This document shows positions 53,601 through 61,944 of a stretch of DNA of 64,000 nt, piece after piece; within the stretch, counting starts at the first letter, position 1, and each line of letters starts with the position of its first letter. Below the pieces are notes generated by a model. The model saw only the letters and a program-made list of their open reading frames with translations, searched no databases and was not told the origin of the DNA. The stretch spans positions 124,001 to 188,000 of the forward strand of contig NZ_LNIZ01000001.1 of NCBI RefSeq assembly GCF_001469025.1, read 5' to 3'. The DNA is from Trueperella bernardiae (GTDB taxonomy: Bacteria > Actinomycetota > Actinomycetes > Actinomycetales > Actinomycetaceae). The position numbers and the translations under genes were made by a program.

Positions 53601-56600
53601 GTCGCTCATGGGCGAGGATGGGCAGAGAACTACGGTCCTGGCGGCACCCCCAATAGCGCTGATAATTATCACTTCACCGTCGGCGCGAACAAGCTCATCA
53701 CCTTCACTTACCGCATCTCGGACCACGTCTTGGAGATTTCGGAAGGTGACGTCCCGGTCGCGGGCCAGGGCGAGCGCACGGCTTACTGGGTGGATGAGTC
53801 CACTTTCGCCTGGCCGGGCGCGCTCACCGGCGGGCGCACCGACCTCACGTTCGAACTGTGGGGCGGCACAGGTGCGCTGTCCGTGGCGAATGGGGCGGTG
53901 GCCGGAGATGGCGCGACCAAGCTGGCGAAGATGACGCACTCGAGCTCGGGACTGTCCTCGGAGCAGCTGAAGAATCGCGGGCATCTGCGCGGGTATGAGA
54001 CGCTGACGGTCGCCATGGAGCGCTCCGCGGTTGAGGAGGCCCTGCGAGGCAACCTTGCGATCCTCGCCAAGGACGCCAGTGGGACGCCGGTCGCCTTCAC
54101 AGGGTTGCAGATTCCGGGCGTACTCGACGCTCTCTACGCCTCCGCGGCGCGTGAGGCTGGCGGGCTCGGTGTGCACTTCAACGACGGCGTTCCTACCCTC
54201 AAACTGTGGGCTCCCACGGCAAAGTCGGTCGCGCTGCAGCTCTTCGACTCTGAGGACGCGACGGGCGATCCGGCGTCGTTGCCGATGGAGCATCAGGCGG
54301 ATGGCACGTGGACGATCACGGGCGAAAGTGCCTGGAAGAACCGCGCCTACCGCTACGACGTGGAGGTCTTTGTGCCCTCGACCAACCAGGTTGAGCACAA
54401 CGTGGTGACCGACCCGTATTCGGTGGGCCTGACGGTGGACTCGACACACTCGGTGCTCGTTGACCTGTCGGATCCGGACTATATGCCAACGCTTTGGCAA
54501 ACCAGCGAAGCGCCCGTCATCACGAATGACTCGGCGCGAAGCATCTACGAGTTGCACGTGCGCGACTTCTCGATCGGGGACACGACCGTCCCAGAGAAGC
54601 TCCGGGGAACCTACGAGGCGTTCGCCCTCGAGGACTCCGCCGGTGTCAAGCAGCTGCGCGAGCTGGCGGCGGCGGGCATGAACATGGTTCACATCCTGCC
54701 CACTTTCGACATCGCCACGATTCCCGAAAAGCGCGCCGAACAGAAGGTGGCGTCAGTGCCGGATGCCGGGGCGGCGTCGTCGGAACAGCAGGCGGCGGTC
54801 ATGGCTGTGGCCGATGAGGACGGGTTCAACTGGGGTTACGACCCCTACCACTACATGACCCCGGAGGGCTCGTACGCGGCGGAGGAGAACCAGTCGGGTG
54901 CGAACCGCACGATGGCCTACCGTGAGATGGTCGGCGCCCTTCACTCGATGGGTTACCAGGTGATCCTCGATCAGGTGTTCAACCACACGGCCCAGTCTGG
55001 CCAGGGCGAGAAGTCGGTGCTCGACAAGGTGGTGCCGGGTTACTACCACCGCCTGAACGCGGACGGCACGGTGGCAAATTCCACCTGCTGTGAGAACCTC
55101 GCCACCGAGAACGCGATGGCAGAACAGCTCATGGTTGACTCGGTGGTCACGCTCGCGCGCGACTACAAGATTGACGCGTTCCGCTTCGACCTCATGGGAC
55201 ATCACTCGCGGGCGAACATGGAGGCCATCCAGGCCGGGCTTGCGCAGCTGACGCCGGAGAAGGACGGGGTTGACGGCAAGAACATCTACATGTACGGCGA
55301 GGGCTGGAACTTCGGCGACGACGTTCAGAACAACAAGCGCTTCGAGCAGGCCACGCAGGGGCAGCTGGACGGGACCGGGATCGGCTCGTTCAACGACCGG
55401 CTGCGCGACGCCGTGCATGGTGGAAGCGGGTTCGATTCGAACAAGTCGCAAGGCCAGGGCTTTGGCAACGGCCAATACACGGACCCGAACGCGCTCAATT
55501 CGGCGAGCGACGATCAGCTGGCAAGCCTGAGGCATAACCAGGACCTCATCCGTCTTGGCATGGCGGGCAACCTCAAGGACTTCACGTTCGTCACCAGCTC
55601 GGGCGAGGAGAAGCGCGGCGATCAGTTGGACTACAACGGGCAGAAGGCAGGTTACGCCATCTCGCCGGAGGAGAACGTCAACTACGTCGACGCGCATGAC
55701 AACGAGACGCTCTTTGACACGAACATGTGGAAGCTACCGGCCGATTCGACCATGGATACGCGCGTGCGGATGAATACCGTCTCGCTCGCGACGGTCACAT
55801 TCGGCCAGTCCCCGTCCTTCTGGCACGCGGGCACTGACCTGCTGCGCTCAAAGTCGATGGATCGCAACTCCTACAACTCGGGAGACTACTTCAACGCAAT
55901 CGACTGGACCGGCCAGAAGCACAACTTCGGTGTGGGTCTTCCTCCGGCTCGGGACAACGACGTGCAGTGGAATGCCATGAAGCCGTTCCTGGAGAATACT
56001 GCGAACGTGGCCTCCCCGCAGGACCTCGCCAAGGCGCATGCCCAGGCGCTCGAGCTGCTTCGCCTGCGGCACGCTCACCCGCTCTTGACGCTCGGCTCTG
56101 CTGAACTCGTCAAGGAGAAGGTGACCTTCCCGGGTGCGGGCAAGGATCAGCAGGCGGGCCTCATCCTCATGCGCGTGGACGACACGGTCGGCGCCGACGT
56201 CGATCCGGACTCGGACGGCCTGCTCGTGGCGATCAACGCTTCTCCGGTGGAGTTGAGCCAGGGCATCGACGAGATGAAGGGCCTGACGCTCTCGCTCTCG
56301 CCCGTTCTCACCGACGGCCAGGATGATGATCCGGTCCTTCAGGGTACGACGTGGGATTCCGAGACAGGTACGGTGACGGTTCCCGCCCGCTCGGCAGTGG
56401 TGCTCGTCCAGGAGAAGGCCGCACCTGAGCCGAAGGAAGTGACTCCGGAGGTGCCAGTTCTCGATATGGCGACCGGTGTTGTGACGATCCCGTCCGTTAC
56501 GGGCGTGGATTACAAGGTTGGTGAGGACGTTGTCCAGGATTCGGTGAAGGTGGAGCCGGGTCAGACGATCACGGTGACTGCTGTGGCCAAGGAGGGTTAT

Positions 56601-57887
56601 GTCCTGGCCGAGGGCGCTCCGGCTTCGTGGGAGTTCTCGATGCCGGCGTTGCCGACGCAGGTCACTCCGGAGGATCCGGCTTTTGATCAGGACTCTGGTG
56701 TCATCACGATCCCGACCGTTGAGGGTGTGGTTTACAAGGTCGGTGATCGGGAGGTCACCGGAACTGTTGAGGTGAAGCCTGGTCAGACCGTGACGGTAAC
56801 TGCCGTGGCTGCGGATGGCTATGTCCTCGCAGCGGACGCTGAGACCTCGTGGGAGTTTGAGTTGGAGCGCCCGGCCCAGCCTGAGATGAAGGTCGAGTAT
56901 TCCGAGTGGAAGGACACGACTCCTAACATCGAGGATCGCACCTTCAATCAGGAGCGGACGGTGACCACCACGGAGTTCGTGTGGGATGCTGACAAGCTCG
57001 AGTGGGTCGTCGGTGACCGGGTTGTGACCACTGAGTCTCGTACGCGCCCGATGACGCAGGAGGAGATTGCTGAGCTGGTGCCTTCTCAGTGTCAGGTGAT
57101 GGATCGTCCGGTTACGCCGTCGCGTGCGACGGGCGTGTTGGGTGATGCGACTGGCGATAAGCTGGCTGATCTGTGGTCGGTGGATGAGGTCGGCGCGGTG
57201 CGTTTCTACGCTAATGATGGCAAGGGCGGCTTCTACCACAAGGGCATTGTGATGTGCGGCCAGAACCAGATCGTTGACATCGCCGCGATGGGTGATGTCA
57301 ACGGTGATCGTCGGGCGGATGTGCTGGTCAAGTACGCTGACGGTTCCCTGTTCTACTACTACTCGCAGGGTGACGGTTTCCTGGTGGAGGGTATGCAGGC
57401 TGGCCATGGCTGGGATGGCATGGATAATGTCGTCTTCGCAGGCAAGCTGGGCTCCTCGCGTGCGGATTATGTGGTGGCGCGTCATGTGGCAACCGGTGAT
57501 CTGTACCGCTACCAGGTGGGAGTGAACGGCCTGTTTGGTGGGACCAAGATTGGTCACGGCTGGTCGAATATGACCACGATCTTGGCCCCGGGCCAGTTCG
57601 TGGGTAGCTCCTACAGCGATCTGGTGGCGATTGCGGCTGATGGTTCGATGTATGCCTACGCCGGGGCTGCCGACGGTGGTGTGTATGGCGCGGGCAAGAT
57701 CGGTCACGGCTGGGATTCCTTTGTCCAGGCCACGGTTCCTGGTGACGTGGATGGGGACGGCAGGCTTGACCTGGTCGGTATCCGCGAGGATGGGAAGATG
57801 TTTGCCTACAAGAACCAGGCCAATGGCTGGTGGGGCACTGCCCGCCAGGTCGGACATGGCTGGCAGGCGATGGTCGCCATCAGCTAG
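50613..57887 (+). CDS. Giant secreted amylopullulanase (two GH13 catalytic domains) with C-terminal repeats
   Basis: About 2,424 residues from the GTG at 50613; the open frame upstream runs through the tRNA and is not coding. Order: signal peptide (to about 36, AVA-A); X25-type domain (40-135); alpha-amylase GH13 with nucleophile Asp435 in GFRID, acid Glu469 and NHD at 537-539; two more X25 domains (about 842-935 and 940-1050); pullulanase N-terminal domain and CBM48 (about 1183-1285); pullulanase GH13 with NWGYDP near 1406, Asp1526, Glu1563 and Asp1696; two 74-residue repeats (1943-2090); FG-GAP/VCBS-like repeats (about 2170-2424) with DVNGD and DVDGDG calcium loops. No sortase motif. It should cut alpha-1,4 and alpha-1,6 links of starch or glycogen outside the cell. 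From about 56440 the codons end more often in T. Confidence 0.93.
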   Translation: MKRTQDSRLIRALGLLLAMAVGLPVFVGFATPAVAATSNVTVAGTFQDALGCPKNWDEACGATSLKDPDGDRIWTADLTIPAGEHAFKVTINNSWDGAYGMDGHKDGNYPLVLDDARTLRFSFDDVNKKVFVSDPGLPGEYADSDASLIAAPYRDPAADRNMYFLLTDRFNNGNPDNDRCIATGHAGADGALPVDCTKTDRMETGFDPADRAFFHGGDIKGIHDKLDYIKGLGQNAIWLTPSFVNRPVQGTGADASAGYHGYWVTDFTQIDPHFGTNQELKDLIAAAHEKGMKVYFDIIANHTADVIYYEGHEGQNPPYIYKKDTPYKDASGAAFDPADYATSDTFPVMDAATSFPYKPLIPDGMESAKYPQWLNDPTLYHNRGHDSSWPAGEPTTYMDFGDLDDLMTEHKTVRDGMIDIYKAWVDFGVDGFRIDTVKHVNFEFWQEFTDVIRDYAAKQGNDDFFMFGEVYDAQTHLLAPYLRDTRMNAVLDFAFQSWAEGYAGGGSAKALASAFAADSYYTTPHSSAAAMPTFLGNHDKGRIGWLLRGSSDPMGRTKLAHTLMYLTRGQPVLYYGDEQGLVGDGADKGARESLFATQTAEYQNYKLLDGTPAGSQDRFGETEMSTHIAALANLRSEHKALGTGSQTTLHYDDGQGVFAFARVDRQEKVEYLVAINNSDSAKEATFATLTPGATYSPLYGTQDSVTATDTVSLTVPALSAVVFKANTQVADAGQSQTIAVSTGAPENGLTSVTADIADHRWAETSFSYRPVGTEEYAPLGVAEGDQPRVFADLGLPAGTLVEVRAVSVDADGSKVAGSGLLVVGTDLGSAAPAPAGIGANDVVLPGTHQQAMGCGGNWDPACVDARLTLDEASGLYMGTWKLPKGSYQYKVAIGGSWDVDYGAGGVPKGQNVAYTLDEETDVTFFYNPVSHKFFNTATDPIVTLPGNFNATLGCQPSGDFGADWNPACLATLMFPNGDGTYTFSTSKIAQGDYQVKVAHGRGWAENYGPGGTPNSADNYHFTVGANKLITFTYRISDHVLEISEGDVPVAGQGERTAYWVDESTFAWPGALTGGRTDLTFELWGGTGALSVANGAVAGDGATKLAKMTHSSSGLSSEQLKNRGHLRGYETLTVAMERSAVEEALRGNLAILAKDASGTPVAFTGLQIPGVLDALYASAAREAGGLGVHFNDGVPTLKLWAPTAKSVALQLFDSEDATGDPASLPMEHQADGTWTITGESAWKNRAYRYDVEVFVPSTNQVEHNVVTDPYSVGLTVDSTHSVLVDLSDPDYMPTLWQTSEAPVITNDSARSIYELHVRDFSIGDTTVPEKLRGTYEAFALEDSAGVKQLRELAAAGMNMVHILPTFDIATIPEKRAEQKVASVPDAGAASSEQQAAVMAVADEDGFNWGYDPYHYMTPEGSYAAEENQSGANRTMAYREMVGALHSMGYQVILDQVFNHTAQSGQGEKSVLDKVVPGYYHRLNADGTVANSTCCENLATENAMAEQLMVDSVVTLARDYKIDAFRFDLMGHHSRANMEAIQAGLAQLTPEKDGVDGKNIYMYGEGWNFGDDVQNNKRFEQATQGQLDGTGIGSFNDRLRDAVHGGSGFDSNKSQGQGFGNGQYTDPNALNSASDDQLASLRHNQDLIRLGMAGNLKDFTFVTSSGEEKRGDQLDYNGQKAGYAISPEENVNYVDAHDNETLFDTNMWKLPADSTMDTRVRMNTVSLATVTFGQSPSFWHAGTDLLRSKSMDRNSYNSGDYFNAIDWTGQKHNFGVGLPPARDNDVQWNAMKPFLENTANVASPQDLAKAHAQALELLRLRHAHPLLTLGSAELVKEKVTFPGAGKDQQAGLILMRVDDTVGADVDPDSDGLLVAINASPVELSQGIDEMKGLTLSLSPVLTDGQDDDPVLQGTTWDSETGTVTVPARSAVVLVQEKAAPEPKEVTPEVPVLDMATGVVTIPSVTGVDYKVGEDVVQDSVKVEPGQTITVTAVAKEGYVLAEGAPASWEFSMPALPTQVTPEDPAFDQDSGVITIPTVEGVVYKVGDREVTGTVEVKPGQTVTVTAVAADGYVLAADAETSWEFELERPAQPEMKVEYSEWKDTTPNIEDRTFNQERTVTTTEFVWDADKLEWVVGDRVVTTESRTRPMTQEEIAELVPSQCQVMDRPVTPSRATGVLGDATGDKLADLWSVDEVGAVRFYANDGKGGFYHKGIVMCGQNQIVDIAAMGDVNGDRRADVLVKYADGSLFYYYSQGDGFLVEGMQAGHGWDGMDNVVFAGKLGSSRADYVVARHVATGDLYRYQVGVNGLFGGTKIGHGWSNMTTILAPGQFVGSSYSDLVAIAADGSMYAYAGAADGGVYGAGKIGHGWDSFVQATVPGDVDGDGRLDLVGIREDGKMFAYKNQANGWWGTARQVGHGWQAMVAIS

Positions 57888-57938
57888 GCATGAGCACTCC
57901 TGGCTAGTTAGCTGGCTGACAAGCTGACACCAGTCAGC

Positions 57939-57975
57939 GGTGGGCCCCGGAAGAACTGCTCTTCCGGGGCCCACC
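57939..57975 (+). terminator. Long hairpin after the amylopullulanase gene
   Basis: GGTGGGCCCCGGAAGA and its exact complement form a 16-bp stem with a 5-nt loop ACTGC, 52 bp after the stop. There is no U-tract, as is common for strong actinobacterial terminators. Confidence 0.75.
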
Positions 57976-58021
57976 CCATGCCCGTCGACTATGGCTGGTA
58001 GGACTCCAGGTCGAGGTAATG

Positions 58022-58435
58022 CTATGCGCTAAGCTTTCCAGACTTAACGGATAGAGTAAGCATCTCATTGTGAGGGGTTAGGGTAACGCTGAGCGTGTCC
58101 GCCAACTCTCCGACTGCACGCCAAGTCTCCTCCTCATTGCACATCAGAAGGCTTCCTTGCGAAAAAGTAATCGTCCAGATCATCCATTCGTCCTCACAAT
58201 GGCGATCAATGCTGCACTGGATATCAGTCTCAAGTCTCCCATTCGTTGCATCAAGCGCAAAGCCAACATCAATGATCTTGCCTTCGATATCAACATCTAC
58301 CGTGAGGAGAGGGGACTCATCGAAATAGCCAGTCTGTGGAAATAGAGCTTCTCCTGGGGCCTTCCACCCAAACCCACTACCATCTGCCCAGCAGTACGCT
58401 GTAAGCGTTCTAGTATCCAGCCGATTCATCACCAA
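58022..58435 (-). CDS. Hypothetical protein in the AT-rich end region
   Basis: 137 residues from a GTG at 58435 or 135 from the ATG at 58429. It is a soluble, acidic, beta-rich protein with Cys and Trp residues (YCWADGSGFGWKAPGEALFPQTGYFDESPLLTVDVDIEG). The codon use is much less GC-rich than in the core genome to the left. A TATTAT on the minus strand about 20 bp upstream could be a -10. No family was recognised; it may be a small accessory or immunity-type protein, but that is a guess. Confidence 0.5.
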   Translation of the reverse strand: MVMNRLDTRTLTAYCWADGSGFGWKAPGEALFPQTGYFDESPLLTVDVDIEGKIIDVGFALDATNGRLETDIQCSIDRHCEDEWMIWTITFSQGSLLMCNEEETWRAVGELADTLSVTLTPHNEMLTLSVKSGKLSA

Positions 58436-58774
58436 ATCACCACAGTCATAATAGTGCTATTGTGAAGACTCAATCGAGCTTCCCAGACCCCATAACGCAC
58501 ATATGCAGTACCATTGTTGGTTTTCTTCAGTGTTCCGTGCCTTGTTATCGTTTCGACGTTAATCTTCCGTTCGGCCGCTCTTCGTGTTGCCTCTCGAGTG
58601 ACTGAGAAGCTTCGATTTCTAGGTGACTGTTTTCAGGAGTTTACGCGGACTTCGCTAGGCTTCGTTTGCCCAATATTTGCAATGATTCTGGATATGGTCG
58701 ACTTACCTGATCTTCGCTCGAATATGCGGAGTAAAAGCGGGATTTCTAGGAGTCGTCATTAGATGTAGAATTCG
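58436..58774. other. AT-rich stretch without a convincing gene
   Basis: 339 bp of lower-GC DNA. An 82-codon plus-strand frame (58514-58762) has no ribosome site, no homology and a composition unlike a protein. A partial palindrome (CACAATAG / CTATTRTG) at about 58440-58463 may belong to the promoter of the gene to the left. Otherwise nothing is seen. Confidence 0.5.
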
Positions 58775-59020
58775 TCAGTCTGCTAGGTCTTGAACGAGGG
58801 AAGTATGTCTTTTCGAAGGGAATCGGTCACGGGCTTCGATCGCGAAGAAATCCCAGGTATCGGTTTCTTCAATCACTCTCCGCGCAATCGATTCGATCTC
58901 TCGCGGTTGATGATCCATCCAGTCCAGCGCTGCTCGTCGAGGAGTCCACTGATCGAGTTGCTCGCTAGTCAAACAACTGGAGAGAAAGCAACTCCTCGAG
59001 ATTGTCCAACATTTCGACAT
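58775..59020 (-). CDS. Small ORF, possible remnant downstream of hsdS
   Basis: Up to 81 residues, with the protein-like part EQLDQWTPRRAALDWMDHQPREIESIARRVIEETDTWDFFAIEARDRFPS at the end. Its start overlaps the small ORF before it in a different frame. A +1 shift near 58967 would join the two, so it may be the second part of a frameshifted gene. No family recognised. Confidence 0.3.
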   Translation of the reverse strand: MSKCWTISRSCFLSSCLTSEQLDQWTPRRAALDWMDHQPREIESIARRVIEETDTWDFFAIEARDRFPSKRHTSLVQDLAD

Positions 59021-59048
59021 TCTTGCAGGATTCGCAATGGATGATCAT
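58965..59048 (-). CDS. 27-residue ORF overlapping the end of hsdS
   Basis: The ATG overlaps the stop of the hsdS second half (ATGA), the arrangement of coupled genes. It encodes MIIHCESCKNVEMLDNLEEL and seven more residues, with a CxxC pair. It would be expressed only when ribosomes reach the hsdS second half. It might be the N-terminus of a longer, frame-broken protein continuing in the next ORF. Confidence 0.3.
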   Translation of the reverse strand: MIIHCESCKNVEMLDNLEELLSLQLFD

Positions 59049-59752
59049 GACACCAGCTCCCCCATCTGACCTACCAGAGGAAGCAGACCATCTAGCCTGT
59101 TTACGATTCGATCTTGCTCCGAGATTGGAGCCACTGGGATTGTGCGTGGCCTCATGTTCGTCATTGACACGTGAACCATCGTGGAACCGGTTGTCGCTGT
59201 GCGAATGCGATCCACGTCCCACTGCAGAACATAGTTGAGGTAGTCGCGATTCATCAAATAATGACGTACCTTCCAGATGTGGTAGTGGAAAATCGACTTC
59301 TCCCCATGCCATATGTGAGGGCCAAAGGAAGCTGACCATGCATAAAGCAGGTCGCCGTTGCTGCAGTACTTGTCATCCTCAAGGTCGAGGTCAGAGTAGT
59401 ACCAGCTCTCGTTTGTGAATAGGTTGCCGACCCGCAGTACTGGCCACTTACCAGAGGTTTGCAGTTCTTGCTGCTTGTAGGCACGCCCGTTGATGAGATC
59501 AACAGCAGATCCGATCTGTGCCCATTCCCAGCTGTCTGGTAGTTCGAAGGGCTCGTCGGCTTTGTCTACTGGTGGCAGTGGCTTCTGCTTCTTGATCTTG
59601 CCCTCCTTTTCGAGTTGTTGGCGCTGGGTCTGGATGGTTTCGAGGAGTTCGGTGGCAGTACCGTCCTCGGGCAGCTGCTTGGTGAGTTTGCCGCTGATTG
59701 CGACTTGCAGGATCGCACGTTCGATTGCTTGTACGAACTCGCGGTCTAGATG
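59045..59752 (-). pseudogene. hsdS: hsdS second half (TRD2), out of frame as sequenced
   Basis: Translated from 59752 in the frame of CAT-CTA-GAC, this stretch is open for about 235 codons to a TGA at 59047-59045. It begins with DREFVQAIERAILQVAISGKLTKQLPEDGTATELLE, a close copy of the first half's RASILQAAISGRLTDQRPEDGTAKELLE, then a second target-recognition domain and the closing PISEQDRIVNRLDGLLP. No good start codon lies near its beginning. It is intact, so it is a switched-off half gene rather than a decayed one. Confidence 0.85.
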
Positions 59753-60459
59753 CTCTCTCTCTCTCTCTCGAGTTCAGCAAGTTGGTCAATGATCGGCAGC
59801 ACCTCATCAAGTTTGGAAATGATCCGATCCTGCTCTGCCAACGGTGGCAGAGGAAGCGGGGCGAAAAGTAGCATGTCACGACTAATTCCCGGAATCATGC
59901 TCTTCGCTTGCGCTTTCAAGGTAGCAACTGAATATTCGAGGAACGCAGCGACGTAGTCTCGACGGACCTGCAAGCAAGTTATAGCCATGACCTGTCGAGC
60001 TATATGCGCTTCCGGCTCTTCCAGAACAGCCAGATCACCGATAGTGCCCTTGCAGGTGATGAGCAGATCGCCTTGTCGCGCTACCGTCAGTGGCTGCACA
60101 GTCCATCGATTGACGATTAGAGAGCCATTTGTGAAGTTACTCGCACCAGTAATGTAGGGAATACCATCGGGCCTATCTGAATACTGTTCAGGCGTGAGGT
60201 CTCTCCCCGACAGGAGGCTAATGGTTTCCCCAAAGCTGGTCCATGCCCAGTTCGCTGGCAAAACAAACGCTTGCTCATCTGCGCTAACTGGTGGAAATGG
60301 TTTCTGCTTCTTCTGCTTCCCTCCTTTGACCAAGGCGTCTCGTTCGGCAGCGATTTGTTCGAGGAGTTCTTTGGCGGTGCCGTCTTCTGGGCGCTGGTCG
60401 GTGAGTCTGCCGCTGATCGCTGCCTGAAGGATGGAGGCACGAAGTCGGTCGGCGATCAT
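59746..60459 (-). CDS. hsdS: Type I restriction-modification specificity subunit HsdS, one-TRD form
   Basis: 237 residues in the present state, about half of a normal HsdS. It has a conserved region (RASILQAAISGRLT...), one target-recognition domain (WAWTSFGETISLLSGRDLTPEQY...), and the coiled-coil end LPPLAEQDRIISKLDEVLPIIDQLAELERERESI. The frame runs into a (GA)8 tract and stops 2 codons later. Without one GA it would continue into the second half as a 470-residue protein. Its ATG overlaps the hsdM stop (ATGA). Confidence 0.9.
   Translation of the reverse strand: MIADRLRASILQAAISGRLTDQRPEDGTAKELLEQIAAERDALVKGGKQKKQKPFPPVSADEQAFVLPANWAWTSFGETISLLSGRDLTPEQYSDRPDGIPYITGASNFTNGSLIVNRWTVQPLTVARQGDLLITCKGTIGDLAVLEEPEAHIARQVMAITCLQVRRDYVAAFLEYSVATLKAQAKSMIPGISRDMLLFAPLPLPPLAEQDRIISKLDEVLPIIDQLAELERERESI
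59753..59769 (-). repeat. (GA)8 dinucleotide tract inside hsdS
   Basis: On the minus strand (GA)8G, 17 nt, at the junction of the two HsdS halves. Seven units restore the full frame; eight (as here) stop at once; nine would add an out-of-frame tail of about 85 residues (stop near 59499). Confidence 0.95.
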
Positions 60460-61928
60460 TCGGTCACCTCCAATAGTGCTTCGATTTGGGCAATTTTTGC
60501 ATCGATTTGCGCATCAAGTTCAGCGCGCTTTGCCTTGTACTCAGCGATGGTCTCTTCTGGACTGAGAACAATGGTCGTTGCTTGGGGGAAGCCACACCTG
60601 TCGAGGTTGTAGCCGCCTTCGATGAGCTGATCGGCGGTGAACCGCTGGGCTTTGGGGTTCCCGTCAGCATCTTCGATCTCTTGGCGATCCGCCCACCACT
60701 CAGCGGTGTCATCCAGGTGTTCCCTCAGCATTGGTCTGGTTTTTGAGAAGGCTTTGTAACCTTCGGGGAGGTCTACTCGGTAGTACCAGGTCTCTTTGGT
60801 TGCGCCGGTGTTGTCGAAGAACAGCAGGTTGGTGGCAATCGAGGTGTAGGGCGAGAACACTGAGCCTGGCAGGCGAATGATGGTGTGGAGGTTGAACTCC
60901 TTGAGGAGCCGCTCTTTCAGCGCAAGTTTCGCTCCGTCGTTACCGAAGAGAAACCCGTCAGGTAGCACTACCCCGGCTCGTCCGTTTCGTTTGAGCCGGT
61001 AGGTGATGAGCGCGATGAAGAGGTCTGCGGTCTCGGATGAGCGGAAGGCTTGCGGAAAGTTCGCCTTGACCGATTCTTGCTCCGTTCCACCATAGGGAGG
61101 GTTCATGGTGACGACGTCGAACTTCTCGCTTTCTTTGAAGTCGCGTACGTTCCGTTCGAGCGAGTTGCCGTGAATGAACTGGGGCTGGTCAACGTCGTGC
61201 AACAACAGGTTGGTCACGCCGAGCAAGTACGGCATTGGCTTCTTTTCGATGCCGTAAACGCTGGAACGGTACGCCTCGCGGTCTTCAACGCTTTCGACCT
61301 GTTCGTCTAGGTGTTTGAGCGTTGAGGTGAGGAACCCAGCTGTTCCGGCAGCGAAGTCCGCGACGGTCTCGCCGAGTTTGGGGTTGATCATCTCAATCAT
61401 GAAGTCGGTGACCGCGCGTGGCGTGTAGTACTCACCTGAACTGCCCGCACTTTGGAGTTCTTTCAGGAGTGTTTCGTAGATCTCGCCGAATGCGTGCCGG
61501 TCTGCGTAATCCTCGAAGTCGATCTCGTCGATCAGGTTGACTAGCTGCCTGATTAAGATGCCATCCTTCATGTACTGGTTTGAGTCTTCGAATACGGCGC
61601 GCACGACTGATTGGCTTAGTGGCGTCGATGCGGTGATCGGCAGTGCTTTGAGGGCTGGGAAGAGTTCAGTGTTGAGGAACGTCAGCAGTTCCTCACCGGT
61701 CTTGGAGCGTCCGTCTTTTAGGTCGGGTGCCCATGAGCGCCAGCGGAGCGCCTCAGGGATGATGGACTCGTAGGCGGGGTTGTGGAACTCCCATTCAGCT
61801 TCTTTCGCGTCGTAGACCTTGAGGAACAATAGCCAGGTAAGCTGGGCGATGCGTTGGGCGTCCCCGTCGACCCCGGCGTCTCCGCGCATGATTTTGCGGG
61901 AGGTGGATATAAACGAGTTCAAGCTCAT
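60456..61928 (-). CDS. hsdM: Type I restriction-modification methyltransferase HsdM
   Basis: 490 residues. The HsdM N-terminal helical domain is followed by GEYYTPR (165-171), the AdoMet loop DFAAGTAGF (191-199) and the catalytic NPPYG (276-280) of N6-adenine methylases. The C-terminus ends in a coiled coil (EETIAEYKAKRAELDAQIDAKIAQIEALL) that would bind HsdS. It lies 16 bp after hsdR and overlaps hsdS by 4 bp. Confidence 0.95.
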   Translation of the reverse strand: MSLNSFISTSRKIMRGDAGVDGDAQRIAQLTWLLFLKVYDAKEAEWEFHNPAYESIIPEALRWRSWAPDLKDGRSKTGEELLTFLNTELFPALKALPITASTPLSQSVVRAVFEDSNQYMKDGILIRQLVNLIDEIDFEDYADRHAFGEIYETLLKELQSAGSSGEYYTPRAVTDFMIEMINPKLGETVADFAAGTAGFLTSTLKHLDEQVESVEDREAYRSSVYGIEKKPMPYLLGVTNLLLHDVDQPQFIHGNSLERNVRDFKESEKFDVVTMNPPYGGTEQESVKANFPQAFRSSETADLFIALITYRLKRNGRAGVVLPDGFLFGNDGAKLALKERLLKEFNLHTIIRLPGSVFSPYTSIATNLLFFDNTGATKETWYYRVDLPEGYKAFSKTRPMLREHLDDTAEWWADRQEIEDADGNPKAQRFTADQLIEGGYNLDRCGFPQATTIVLSPEETIAEYKAKRAELDAQIDAKIAQIEALLEVTE

Positions 61929-61944
61929 CGGCTACTTGTGCTCC

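Noticed and set aside
55848-57974. 708-codon open frame on the minus strand opposite the amylopullulanase gene
   Set aside because: It is opposite the conserved pullulanase and FG-GAP coding sequence, and its product is rich in His, Arg and Ile with no domain. Long antisense frames are a by-product of codon bias in high-GC DNA.
58514-58762. 82-codon plus-strand ORF
   Set aside because: No ribosome site, no homology, unlikely amino acid composition.
59499-59879. 126-codon minus-strand ORF across the hsdS joint
   Set aside because: Its translation is not HsdS-like; it is the third frame, used only as a nonsense tail if the GA tract had nine units.
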